This document shows, piece by piece, positions 17,915 through 27,443 of a stretch of 64,000 nucleotides of DNA. The stretch lies in NCBI GenBank assembly GCA_016709335.1, contig JADJNC010000008.1, positions 1-64,000 on the forward strand, written 5' to 3'. Positions within the stretch are counted from its first letter, which is position 1. Each line of letters opens with the position of its first letter. The translations under genes and the position numbers were made by a program. This stretch comes from Candidatus Propionivibrio dominans. GTDB lineage: Bacteria > Pseudomonadota > Gammaproteobacteria > Burkholderiales > Rhodocyclaceae. The notes below the pieces were generated by a model, which was given only the letters and a program-made list of their open reading frames with translations, was not told the DNA's origin and searched no databases.

Positions 17915-20900
17915 GGTTTGAGTTGCCTTAACAAATCCTTGACCGCAGTGACGCGATCAGCGAGGGTGGGTGAGTGTCGTTTGAGCGACAGTTTATCCTG
18001 TCCGGCCAGCTTGAAGTTTCTGTCTTTCTGGATCAGGTTGATGATGCGCATCGGGTCGATCGGTGGATTGGTTTCAGTGTACGACAATCTGCTCTGAGCT
18101 GGCGTCGAGCTTGATAATGCCGAGCGGCTTGCAGAGCAGGCGCAGGCGGTGGCTGTCGAGCAACGACTGCGCCTGCGGCGGCAGTTCGCCAAAGCGATCG
18201 ACCAGTTCTTCATGCATCGCCATGATGTCATCGATCGATTCGCCATTGGCCAGCCGCTTGTAGAGCGTCAGCCGTTCGTGTACGTCCGGCGCGTAATCGT
18301 CGGGCAGTAGCGCCGGGGTGTGCAGGTTGATTTCGGTGGCGATGCCGAGCGGCTGCGTGAGGTCCGGCTCCTTGCCCTGCTTGAGAGCGGAGACGGCGCG
18401 GTTGAGCATTTCGGTAAACAGATTGAAGCCGACTTCCTGCATTTCGCCGGACTGGCTCTCGCCCAATACTTCACCGGCGCCACGGATTTCCAGATCGTGC
18501 ATCGCCAGGTAGAAGCCGGCGCCGAGTTCGTCCATCAACTGGATGGCCTCGAGCCGTTGCCGCGCCTGTTTGGTCAGCCCGGAGTCCTCGTTGAAACCGC
18601 TGTGCGTGAGCAGGTAGGCGTAGGCCTGGTGATGCGAGCGCCCGACACGGCCGCGCAACTGGTGCAACTGGGCAAGGCCGAATTTTTCGGCGCGGTTGAT
18701 GATGATGGTGTTGGCGTGCGGGTTGTCGATGCCGGTTTCGATGATCGTCGTACACAGCAGCAGGTTGGCGCGCTGCTGGGTGAAGTCGCGCATTACGCGC
18801 TCCAGCTCACGTTCGTTCATCTGGCCGTGGCCGACGACGATACGCGCTTCGGGCAGCAGCTTGCCCAGTTTCTGGCGCATGGTCTCGATGGTGTCGACCT
18901 CGTTGTGCAGGAAGTAGACCTGGCCGCCGCGCTTGAACTCGCGCAGCAGGGCTTCGCGGATGATGCCCTCGGAAAACCTGGAGACAAAGGTCTTGATTGC
19001 CAGACGTTTCTGCGGCGCGGTGGCGATCACCGAGAAGTCGCGCAGTCCCTCCAGCGACATGCCCAGCGTGCGCGGGATCGGTGTGGCGGTCAGCGTCAGC
19101 ACGTCAACTTCGGCGCGCAAGGCTTTCAGCGCCTCCTTCTGGCGCACGCCGAAACGGTGCTCCTCGTCGACGATCACCAGCCCGAGACGCGTGAATTGCA
19201 CGTCCTTCTGCAGCAGCTTGTGCGTGCCGATGGCGATATCGACACGGCCTTCGGCCAGTTCCTTGAGCGCCAGCGCTGTTTCCTTCGTCGTCCTGAAGCG
19301 CGACAGTTCGACGATCTTCACCGGCCAGTGCTGGCCCACTTGCGCAAAACGGTCAGTGAAGGTCTGGAAGTGCTGTTCGCAAAGCAGGGTGGTCGGGCAC
19401 AGCACGGCAACCTGCTTGCCGCCGGCGACGGCGCAGAACGCGGCGCGCAGGGCGACTTCGGTCTTGCCGAAGCCGACGTCGCCGCACACCAGGCGATCCA
19501 TCGGGCGACCGGATTTCATGTCGTCGATGACGGCGTTGATCGCCGCCGCCTGATCGGGCGTTTCTTCAAAGGCGAAGCCGTCGGCAAAGGCATCGTAGTC
19601 GTGGGTCTTGAATTCGAAGGCGTGACCCTGACGGGCCGCGCGCAGGGCGTACAGCGCCAGCAGTTCGGCGGCGGTGTCGCGTGCCTGCAAGGCGGCGCGG
19701 CGTTTGGCTTTCTCCCATTGCGGTGTGCCCAGCGTGTGCAGCGGCGCGGCATCCGGATCCGAACTGGAGTAGCGCGAGATGAGGTGCAGTTGGGCAACCG
19801 GGACGTAGAGCCTGGCCTCGTCGGCGTAATGGAGTTCAAGAAACTCCATGTCGCCTTCGCCCAGGTCAAGGTGTACCAACCCTCGATAGCGTGCGATGCC
19901 GTGCTGTTCGTGTACCACCGGGTCGCCGACCTTGAGTTCGGAGAGATCGCGCAGCCAGTTGTCGAGCGAAGCCTTGCGCTGCGCGGCGTGCCGTGTGCGC
20001 CGCGATGGGCTGCCGGCGTACAGTTCGGCTTCGGTGATGAAGGCCAGGGAAGGGAGGAGTGAGGAGTGAGGAGTGAGGAGGAAACCCTCGTGCAGGGGTG
20101 CGACACTCAGTGCCAGTTTGCTGTCGTTGGAGAGGAAGCCTGCCAGATCGGTGCACGGGTCGGGATTCAGTCCGTAGTCGGCGAAAAGTCCGGCGAGGGT
20201 TTCGCGTCGTCCGGCTGACTCGGCGAGCAGCAGAATGCGGCCGGGAAAGCCGTCGATAAAGGCTTTGAGGGTGGTCAGCGGGTCTTCGGCACGGCGATCG
20301 ACGGCCAACGGCGGTAGTCGGGTGCTCTGGCCGTCGCTGCCAGCAGCGAGAATCAGCCGTGCATAGGGCCTGGCGGCGGTAAAGAAGGGTTCTTCGGCAA
20401 GGAACAGATCGCCCGGCACCAACAGCGGCCGGCTGTGCTCGCCGGAGAGCATGTCGTAACGCGACTGGGCGTCGCGCCAGAAGGCGCGGATGGCTTCGGG
20501 CACGTCCTTGTGCAGGCAAAGCACAGTGTCATTGGGCAGGTAGTCGAAGAGCGTCGCCGTTTCTTCAAAGAACAGCGGCAGCCAGTATTCGATTCCGGCC
20601 GAGGGGATGCCGTTGGAGACGTCCTTGTAGATTCCGGAACGTGCCGGGTCGCCCTCGAAGATTTCGCGGAATCGCTGGCGAAAACGGGTGCGTCCCTTGT
20701 CGTCGAGCGGAAATTCGCGTGCCGGCAGCAAGCGGACTTCCGGCACCGGGTAGAGGGTGCGCTGGGTATCCACGTCGAAGGTCTTGATGCTTTCGATTTC
20801 GTCGTCGAACAGGTCAAGGCGGAAGGGCAGCGTCGAACCCATCGGAAAAAGATCGACCAGCCCGCCGCGCACCGAGTATTCACCGGGAGCGACAACCTGG

Positions 20901-21397
20901 GTGACGTGCGCATAACCGGCCAGCGTGAGCTGGGCGCGGAACTGCTCGGCGTCGAGTTTCTCGCCATTCTTCAGGAAGAAGGTGTAGGCCGCCAGATAGG
21001 CCGGCGGCGTGAAACGGTAAACCGCAGTCGACGCCGGCACCAGCAGCACGTCGCATTCGCCGCGCATGACGCTGTAGAGTGTTGCCAGGCGTTCCGAAAT
21101 GAGGTCGTGGTGCGGCGAGAAGCTGTCGTAAGGCAGCGTTTCCCAGTCCGGCAGCAGGCGCACGCGCAGCCCGGGCGCGAACCACGGGATCTCGTCGAGC
21201 AGGCGCTGGGCATCGTTCGCGCTCGCCGTCAGTACGGCCAGCCGCTTGCACTGGCTTGAAGCCAGGTGCGCGATATACAGCGCATCCGCCGATCCGGCAA
21301 AAGGCGGAAACTGAATTCGTTCGCCGGCCTTGAATGAGGGCAGGGCTAGCGACGGAAGGGCAGCGGGGGATTCGCCGGAGGGCTTGAACTGATGCAC
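17911..21397 (-). CDS. mfd: Transcription-repair coupling factor Mfd (frameshift near the C terminus)
   Basis: Mfd is the DNA translocase that removes stalled RNA polymerase and recruits UvrA. The main frame (21397-18074, 1107 residues) has the UvrB-like N-terminal module, the RNA-polymerase interaction segment (GDPVVHEQHGIARYRGL) and helicase motifs GDVGFGKTEVALRA, VDEEHRFGV, LTATPIPRTL and QLRGRVGRS. It stops after DASSEQIVVH, but the typical last 50 residues (NPPIDPMRIINLIQKDRNF to VKDLLRQLKP) follow directly in the next frame and end at 17911 with an ATGA overlap on aroG. One surplus base near 18075 therefore splits the gene; corrected, it is 1161 residues. An unusual heptamer repeat is embedded at 20056-20080. 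Confidence 0.93.
20056..20080. repeat. Heptanucleotide tandem repeat inside mfd
   Basis: GGAGTGA is repeated three times, followed by GGAG, on the plus strand inside the mfd coding region. It encodes part of a short insertion (LLTPHSSLLPS) relative to usual Mfd. The unit is not a multiple of three, so gain or loss of one copy would shift the frame. Confidence 0.8.
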
Positions 21398-21559
21398 GAG
21401 GGGTAATGTGAGGCGGTGCTGGAAAACCCGGCATTATAGCCGATCAGGCCTGGCTGGCTTTTTCGGCGACCAGCGGAGGACATTTGTCCGGGTCAGCACC
21501 GCGTTGCCGAAGGGGAGTGGAAAACAGGATCACTCCGAGCATGTTTCAGTCAATCGACG

Positions 21560-22663
21560 TTACAGCGACTCCTCGGGGATCGGCCTGCCCGTTAGGTAGC
21601 CCTGAATCAACTGAAATCCCATCTCAATGCAGACTTGTGCCTCTTCTTCATCTTCAACGCCTTCGGCGAGCGGTACCGAACCTGTCGCCAGGACCATTTG
21701 TACCAGATTCCTGACGACCTGACGCTTGCGTTCGCTCGCCTTGTGCAGGCCGCGAATCAGCGAGATGTCAAACTTCACGAAATGCGCAGGAACGTCGGCC
21801 AGTTCGAGCAGACGCGCCTGCCCGGCGCCGAAATCGTCGTAGGCAAAACGGATTCCCAATTGTGTCAGGCGGCTGGCAAATTGCCGCAGCTTGGCGATGT
21901 CGGTCACGGCCGATTCATGAATCTCAACGACGATGCTGATGTCTGGCGAAGTCTTGTGAAGACGTTCGAGTGAGGCGTAAAAACTCTCGCTGAAAGTCTC
22001 TTTGGGGTGAGCATTGATGAAAAAGGCATAACCGGTGCAGTGCGGTGCGATCCTGCTGGTTCCGAAATCGCGGAAAGCCAGGCTCAGTTCAATCTCACGA
22101 TCCATCGCCTGCGCCAGACCAAACAGTTCGATCGGCATGTGCGGCAGCAGCGGATGATTGGCCCGGCCAAGCAGCTCATAACCGTAGACCTGCCGGGTTT
22201 GTGCGTCAACGATAGGCTGGGCAGCACCCGACAGGCCATAGCCATTGATCAACTCGTCAAACTCGGCCTCGTTCGGCACGAAGCGTTCCGACAAGGACAT
22301 GTTGTCCGGCATGAGCATGGTGTGCATCTCGTCGAACGGCAACACGGTGCTCTGGTCCACCAGAGTCATGCGCAGTTTGAACTCGGCGCTGGCAAAATGG
22401 ATGATGTCATTCTCGTTGAGCAGGCAGTAACCTTCGACTCGACGGCGATTGACGAAGGTGCCGTTGGTGCTGTTTTCGTCGATGAGCCGGATTTGCCCGC
22501 TGATGTCACGCGCCAGCACGGCATGGACACGACTCAGCCCAAGGTTGGCAATCACCAGGTCGTTCTCCTTGCCCCTGCCGATTCGACAGGGCAGTTGGGC
22601 AATCACGAAATCGACGCGAACGCCATCGGTACCGAAAGACTCCAAAGACCACTGCTTTTCCAA
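21560..22663 (-). CDS. FHA-EAL domain regulator
   Basis: The 367-residue product starts with a forkhead-associated domain (RIGRGKENDLVI, GLSRVHAVL, DENSTNGTFVN), which binds phosphothreonine. A C-terminal EAL domain of cyclic-di-GMP phosphodiesterases follows. The signature EAL is changed to ELL (YELLGRA), but the later EIHES, YDDFGAG and AEGVE motifs are retained, so activity is uncertain. The start is a TTG at 22663 with AGGAG 7 bp upstream; a longer in-frame extension lacks a site. FHA-EAL fusions are unusual and suggest that Ser/Thr-kinase signalling feeds into c-di-GMP control. It is transcribed in the same direction as the Amr operon upstream but separated by 131 bp. Confidence 0.85.
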   Translation of the reverse strand: MEKQWSLESFGTDGVRVDFVIAQLPCRIGRGKENDLVIANLGLSRVHAVLARDISGQIRLIDENSTNGTFVNRRRVEGYCLLNENDIIHFASAEFKLRMTLVDQSTVLPFDEMHTMLMPDNMSLSERFVPNEAEFDELINGYGLSGAAQPIVDAQTRQVYGYELLGRANHPLLPHMPIELFGLAQAMDREIELSLAFRDFGTSRIAPHCTGYAFFINAHPKETFSESFYASLERLHKTSPDISIVVEIHESAVTDIAKLRQFASRLTQLGIRFAYDDFGAGQARLLELADVPAHFVKFDISLIRGLHKASERKRQVVRNLVQMVLATGSVPLAEGVEDEEEAQVCIEMGFQLIQGYLTGRPIPEESL

Positions 22664-22794
22664 CGCATCACTCCTGTTGTGTTCTACGATTATATTGGAA
22701 TATCGGCACAAAATTGCATTACACCCACGGCCCGGCTTGCCCGTGCGCAGAATTCGCTTGCACGGACAGCCGGTTCGAGTACCGTTTTCACATG

Positions 22795-23460
22795 TCAGCT
22801 TGCCAAAAAATGAGTCAAAAACCACTGCGATGCTTCGCGGGCGGCGATTTCAAAGCCGCTCGAGATGGCGTAGTCGATACTGATTTCGGGGATCAGTTTG
22901 AGTTCATTACGGCAGTGCACTTCCTGCAACGCGCGGCGGCTGCTGGCAATGTGTGACGCGTCGCTTTCTTCGAGCAGCAGCAGCAGCGGTGATTCGAGCG
23001 AGCGCAGGTAGAGCATGCCGGCCAGGTCGATCAGTCCGCCACGGCAGACGATGGCGGCGATGTCGTGATCGCGCAGGGCAGCAACACGAACGACGACGGG
23101 TGAGGTGGCGTTGGTAGCACACAGGCCGATCGGTAGCGTGCGCAGTTCGCCAAGCAGCATCCGGTTCTTGATCAGGCCAATAAAGTCGAGCAGGCGCCTG
23201 GCGAGCAGGGAAACATTGTTGTGTACATCGGGGAAATGCTCTTCCTCACGGGCCAGCAGGTCAACGCTCAGCGTAGAAACGCCGGCATGGCGAAAGATCC
23301 CGGACAGCAGTTCATCGCGTGCATCCAGCATCCTGGTGTCGTGAGCCAGAACGACGAGGCCACGCGCATCGGGCAACAGAGCCAGTTGGCCGTGCAGCAA
23401 GCCATGTTCGGACGGGATCGAAACCGGAATTCCGAAACCGTCGGGCGTAATGTCGATCAC
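22795..23460 (-). CDS. Degenerate alpha/beta-hydrolase-fold protein of the Amr operon
   Basis: The 221-residue product has the layout of a small dienelactone-hydrolase-like fold: GLVVLAHDTRMLDARDELL where the oxyanion loop lies, LSVDLLAREEE, and IVCRGGLIDLAG. The usual nucleophile elbow GASTG is replaced by CATNA in LPIGLCATNATSP, and the late catalytic His is not visible (IPEISIDYA instead). It is therefore probably a pseudoenzyme. The GTG start at 23460 overlaps the amrS stop (GTGA), so it is translated as the last gene of the amrB-amrA-amrS unit. Its link to that system is inferred from this coupling. Confidence 0.7.
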   Translation of the reverse strand: MIDITPDGFGIPVSIPSEHGLLHGQLALLPDARGLVVLAHDTRMLDARDELLSGIFRHAGVSTLSVDLLAREEEHFPDVHNNVSLLARRLLDFIGLIKNRMLLGELRTLPIGLCATNATSPVVVRVAALRDHDIAAIVCRGGLIDLAGMLYLRSLESPLLLLLEESDASHIASSRRALQEVHCRNELKLIPEISIDYAISSGFEIAAREASQWFLTHFLAS

Positions 23461-24558
23461 CGACGCGCCAGCCTGACCGGGATGCGCCGGGCACCGAAGG
23501 GCTTGCCGAACTTGCCGAAACGCCCGGCAATTCTGGCCTGACAATGCGGACAACGACCATCGTCTGGCAGATCGTAGTGGCGGATGGTGTACCAGTCGCG
23601 CTCGACCAGTGCCGCATGGCACGCCGGGCAGAAGGTCGTTCCGCCTTCCGTGTCATGAACATTGCCGGTATAGACATAGTACAGGCCGGCATCCATGGCG
23701 ATACGACGGGCGCGGCTTAGCGTCGATGGCGGCGTGCGCGGCAGATCGTCCATTTTCCAGTCGGGATGAAAGGCGGTGAAGTGCACGGGGACGTCAGCGC
23801 CCAGTTCGCGCGCGACCCAATCGGAGAGTGCCTTTATTTCTTCAGTGGAATCGTTCTGACCAGGTATCAGCAGGGTGGTGATTTCCAGCCAGCATTCGGT
23901 TTCGTGATGGATGTAGCTGAGCACGTCGAGAACCGCTTGCAGGCGCCCGCCGCAGAGTTTGACGTAGAACTCATCGGTGAAGGCCTTGAGGTCGACATTG
24001 GCGGCGTCCATCACGGCGTAGAACTCCTTGGCTGGTTCCGGGTGAATGTAGCCGGCGGTAACCGCAACCGTTTTAATCCCTTGCTGGTGGCAGGCCAGTG
24101 CGGTGTCAATGGCATATTCGGCAAAGACCACCGGATCGTTGTAGGTGAACGCCACCGATTGAGCGCCGTAGGCCGCCGCCGCGCCGGCGATACCATCCGG
24201 GCTGGCTGCATCCATCAGGCGATCCATGTCCTTCGACTTGGAGATGTCCCAGTTCTGGCAGAACTTGCAGGCCAGGTTGCAACCGGCGGTGCCGAAGGAA
24301 AGAATCGACGATCCGGGATAGAAATGGTTGAGCGGCTTCTTTTCAATCGGGTCGATGCAAAAACCCGACGAGCGGCCGTAGGTGGTCAGCACCATCCGGC
24401 CATCCAGGTTCTGACGAACAAAGCAGGCGCCGCGCTGCCCCGTCGTGCAGCCGGCAGTCACGCGGGCAGAGGTCGCACTGGATGCGCGCCGGCTTGCCTG
24501 GCTCGTCGGGCAGGGCGTGCCACCAGCGCGCCGGATGGGCTGATTCAGGCGTTTTCAT
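23457..24558 (-). CDS. amrS: AmmeMemoRadiSam radical SAM enzyme AmrS (frameshifted)
   Basis: This radical SAM protein carries the cluster motif CNLACKFC, preceded by PGSSILSFGTAG, and a C-terminal Cys-containing tail (FCPACH, CPHCQ) that could hold a further metal. The N-terminal part (ARWWHALPDE, IQCDLCPRDCRLHDG) is in a different frame from the rest (QRGACFVRQNLDG). GACGGGGCAGC near 24440 contains one G too many. Corrected, the protein is 366 residues. The ATG at 24558 overlaps the amrA stop (ATGA). The chemical reaction of AmrS is not established to my knowledge. Confidence 0.9.
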
Positions 24559-25106
24559 GTTTCTTTCCATTTTTGTACTCCATAGCGGGCGAGGGTGATT
24601 TGCTCGTCCCAGAAGTCGGCCGGCAATCCGGCCTTGAGTTTGAGTTGCGCCATGAAGCGCCGGGGATCGGGCAGCGACTCCCAGACCTGCGGCAGGAAGG
24701 TGGCACGCCGATGGCCGTGCGTCAGGATCAGGCCATCGATGCCGGGGCGAAGGCGGGCGATAACGTCAGCCTCATCGATGAAATCCATCGGCTGCGACGC
24801 TTCGAGCAACGAGACTTCAACTCGGGTGCGCGCCAGATCCTCGCTTGCCAGCGGTGGAAAGCGCGGGTCGCGAAAGGCGGCGGCGACGGCATTTTCAGCG
24901 ACATCGGCAGCCAGCGGACGATAGGCCTCGAGGCTGCCAATGCAGCCGCGCAACTGACCGTTCTGCGTCAGCGTGACGAATGTCGCCCCCGGCTTAGCCA
25001 GTTCGGGATGGGGCTCAAGGGCACGAGCTTCCTCACCGAAACGCTTGCCGATGGCATTGCGGGCGATGGTCAGCAGAGCCCCGCCGAGCGGATCAATGGG
25101 CATCAT
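24555..25106 (-). CDS. amrA: AmmeMemoRadiSam system protein A (AMMECR1 domain)
   Basis: The 183-residue product is a single AMMECR1 domain with the family-defining LRGCIGS motif, the FRDPRFPPL segment and the late LILTHGHRRATFLPQVW. The ATG at 25106 overlaps the end of amrB by 14 bp and is preceded by GAGG. The longer open frame upstream is the shadow of amrB. AMMECR1 proteins are conserved from archaea to humans without an agreed activity; in bacteria they occur with the Memo and radical SAM partners as here. Confidence 0.92.
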   Translation of the reverse strand: MMPIDPLGGALLTIARNAIGKRFGEEARALEPHPELAKPGATFVTLTQNGQLRGCIGSLEAYRPLAADVAENAVAAAFRDPRFPPLASEDLARTRVEVSLLEASQPMDFIDEADVIARLRPGIDGLILTHGHRRATFLPQVWESLPDPRRFMAQLKLKAGLPADFWDEQITLARYGVQKWKET

Positions 25107-25902
25107 GTTCTGCCTCAAGGAAGGCGAAGGCACCGTAACCGACGACGCGCGCCTTGTCGCCGGCGGTATCGCCTGAATTGCGCAAGTCGAGTTGTCGCGC
25201 CAGCAAACGATGTCGTCGGGCGGCGAGCAGCAAGCCGTTGACCGGTGTGGCGCCGCAGGCCTGCTGGTGATCAATCGTCGAATCAAGTGCAAGAATGTGT
25301 TGCGCCGTCTGCGCATCGATTTCGCGCGCCGCTGCGTAAGGCAGATAGTGCGAGAGGTCGGAACTGACGACGATCAGGGTTTCTTCACCACCCCACACCC
25401 GTTCAAGCACTTCGGCAACCGATTCCGGCGATGCCTGGCCGACCGCCAGGGGAAGCAGCGAAAAATCGCCGAATACCGTCTGCAGGAAGGGGAGCTGCAC
25501 TTCCAGAGAATGCTCCAGGGCATGCGCCGCTTCGCTGACGATAATCTGCGGCAGATCTGCAATCGCGGCAACGGCCTGCTGATCGACCGGCACGATGCCA
25601 AGCGGTGTGGAGAAGGCTTTGCTGGCCGGCAGTGCCAGCCCATTGAGCGCAACCCGATGCGTCGGACCGAGCAGGACAATTCGCTTGATGGTGTCGCGCA
25701 GGGCGCTGAGCGGGGCGTAAATGCTGGCGGCGACGGGGCCGGAATAAATATAGCCGGCATGCGGAACAATGATCGCCTTCGGCCGCAGCACCTGTTCTTG
25801 CCTGGCTCTGGCCAGCATCTGCATGACATCACGCCCGAGAACAGCCCTTGATTCAGGATAGAACATCCCGGCGACAGCCGCAGGGCGCACACTCGTGTTC
25901 AT
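25093..25902 (-). CDS. amrB: AmmeMemoRadiSam system protein B (Memo family)
   Basis: The 269-residue Memo-family protein is related to class III extradiol dioxygenases. Conserved metal-site histidines appear in PHAGYIYSG, GPTHR and SSDLSHY, with EHSLEVQLPFL in the middle. The human homologue Memo1 binds copper or iron; the bacterial role is unknown. The start at 25902 has GGAGGAG upstream. First gene of the amrB-amrA-amrS-hydrolase unit; each junction overlaps, so the four proteins are probably made together. Confidence 0.93.
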   Translation of the reverse strand: MNTSVRPAAVAGMFYPESRAVLGRDVMQMLARARQEQVLRPKAIIVPHAGYIYSGPVAASIYAPLSALRDTIKRIVLLGPTHRVALNGLALPASKAFSTPLGIVPVDQQAVAAIADLPQIIVSEAAHALEHSLEVQLPFLQTVFGDFSLLPLAVGQASPESVAEVLERVWGGEETLIVVSSDLSHYLPYAAAREIDAQTAQHILALDSTIDHQQACGATPVNGLLLAARRHRLLARQLDLRNSGDTAGDKARVVGYGAFAFLEAEHDAH

Positions 25903-26001
25903 GGCAGGACTCCTCCAACAAAACCATATACCTCCATTATGGGATGGGCTTGGTCAATTGCAAGCGGCTTGTCGGTGAGCCGTTTCCGCTAGAATGACGG
26001 G

Positions 26002-26691
26002 ATGCCGAGTCATTACGCCATTGTTCCTGCCGCCGGTAGCGGAACGCGCTTCGGGTCCGAAGTGCCAAAGCAGTATCTCGATCTGGCCGGGCGGCCACTG
26101 ATCCACCATTCACTCGCCGCGTTATGCGCTTGCGAGCGGATAAAACGTGTCTGGGTTGTCCTGTCTCCGGGCGATGAATGGTGGGGTTCGTTTGACTGGA
26201 CGAGTCTCGGCGCCAAGCTGCACGCCGTTTTCTGTGGCGGTGCCACACGTGGCGAAAGCGTGGCCAACGGTCTGGCGGCTGCGGCCAGCGTTCTGGCTGA
26301 TGATGACTGGGTCATGGTGCATGATGCTGCGCGCCCCTGTCTTTCACAGGACATGCTGGCCACCCTGTGCGACGAACTGGCCGACGATCCGGTAGGCGGC
26401 ATTCTCGCTGTGCCGGTGGCGGACACCTTGAAACGTGCCGATGCGCAGCAGCGGGTCGCCGCTACCGAGCCGCGTGACGGGCTGTGGCAGGCGCAAACGC
26501 CGCAGATGTTCCGTTATGGTGTGTTGCGCAAGGCGCTGGCTGCGAATTCCGGGGTCAGTGATGAGGCGGGGGCCATCGAAGCGGCCGGTCTGAAACCACG
26601 TCTGGTTGGAGCCGATGCGAGCAATCTCAAGGTCACATTCCCTGCCGATCTGCGTCTGGCCGAGCTCATTCTCGAGGGGAGAAACAGATGA
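26002..26691 (+). CDS. ispD: 2-C-methyl-D-erythritol 4-phosphate cytidylyltransferase
   Basis: This 229-residue enzyme joins CTP to methylerythritol phosphate in the non-mevalonate isoprenoid pathway. The nucleotide-binding start [13 protein letters not shown] with [13 protein letters not shown] is classical. [20 protein letters not shown] and [11 protein letters not shown] complete the signature. The stop overlaps the ispF start (ATGA), so the two consecutive-pathway enzymes are coupled. Confidence 0.97.
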   Translation: MPSHYAIVPAAGSGTRFGSEVPKQYLDLAGRPLIHHSLAALCACERIKRVWVVLSPGDEWWGSFDWTSLGAKLHAVFCGGATRGESVANGLAAAASVLADDDWVMVHDAARPCLSQDMLATLCDELADDPVGGILAVPVADTLKRADAQQRVAATEPRDGLWQAQTPQMFRYGVLRKALAANSGVSDEAGAIEAAGLKPRLVGADASNLKVTFPADLRLAELILEGRNR

Positions 26692-27167
26692 TCCGTATTG
26701 GACAGGGCGGTGATATTCATGCGCTGGTCGCCGGGCGCAAGCTGATCATTGGTGGCGTGCTCATTCCCCATGAGCGCGGCCTGCTCGGTCATTCGGACGC
26801 CGATGTGCTGGTCCATGCGATCATCGACGCGCTGCTTGGTGCCGCGGGTATGGGCGATATCGGTCGGCATTTCCCCGACAGCGACGAGCGTTATCGCGGT
26901 GTCGACAGCCGCAAACTGCTGCGCGCCACCCGCGAAATACTTTCCCTGGCCGGCTGGCGCATTGTCAACGTCGATTCGACGATCAATGCGCAGCGTCCGA
27001 AAATGGCGTCGCATATCCCGCAGATGGTGTCCCATATCGCCGACGATTTGCAGGTGCCCAAGGCCTGTATCAATGTCAAGGCGAAAACCGCCGAGGGCCT
27101 GGGTCTGGTCGGGCGGGAGGAAGGCATTTCTGCTGACGCCATTGCGTTGATCGAACATAATGTTTAA
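26688..27167 (+). CDS. ispF: 2-C-methyl-D-erythritol 2,4-cyclodiphosphate synthase
   Basis: This 159-residue trimeric zinc enzyme makes the cyclodiphosphate intermediate of isoprenoid synthesis. The metal-site DIHAL follows an unusual RIGQGG start (RIGHGF or RIGQGF is more common). [32 protein letters not shown] and [11 protein letters not shown] are typical. The gene overlaps ispD by 4 bp. Confidence 0.97.
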   Translation: MIRIGQGGDIHALVAGRKLIIGGVLIPHERGLLGHSDADVLVHAIIDALLGAAGMGDIGRHFPDSDERYRGVDSRKLLRATREILSLAGWRIVNVDSTINAQRPKMASHIPQMVSHIADDLQVPKACINVKAKTAEGLGLVGREEGISADAIALIEHNV

Positions 27168-27443
27168 GCTCGCTGCCTTGATCATGAGCTTTCCGATTGC
27201 TGGCTGTCGTTAGGGTTTTGATCAGCGTGTGAAGAATTCTGAAAGTTCCAGGTCATAGCCGGTTTGTTATCTGACAGAGTTAACTAAAAGAAGATCAGCT
27301 CTTGATCCTTGGTATAGTTAACGCTCAAGCGTGTTAAGTTTGTCAAAACAAGCGCTCAACTCGCTGTCGAGTTTAAAAAAATCCAGGAAAGTCTTGAAAC
27401 GTTCACGTCGGACTTTTCATTTTTCCGTTTTAGTGAGGTCATT

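Noticed and set aside
20056..20080. Possible CRISPR-like or regulatory tandem array
   Set aside because: Only three and a half 7-bp units without spacers; it is a simple sequence repeat in a coding region.
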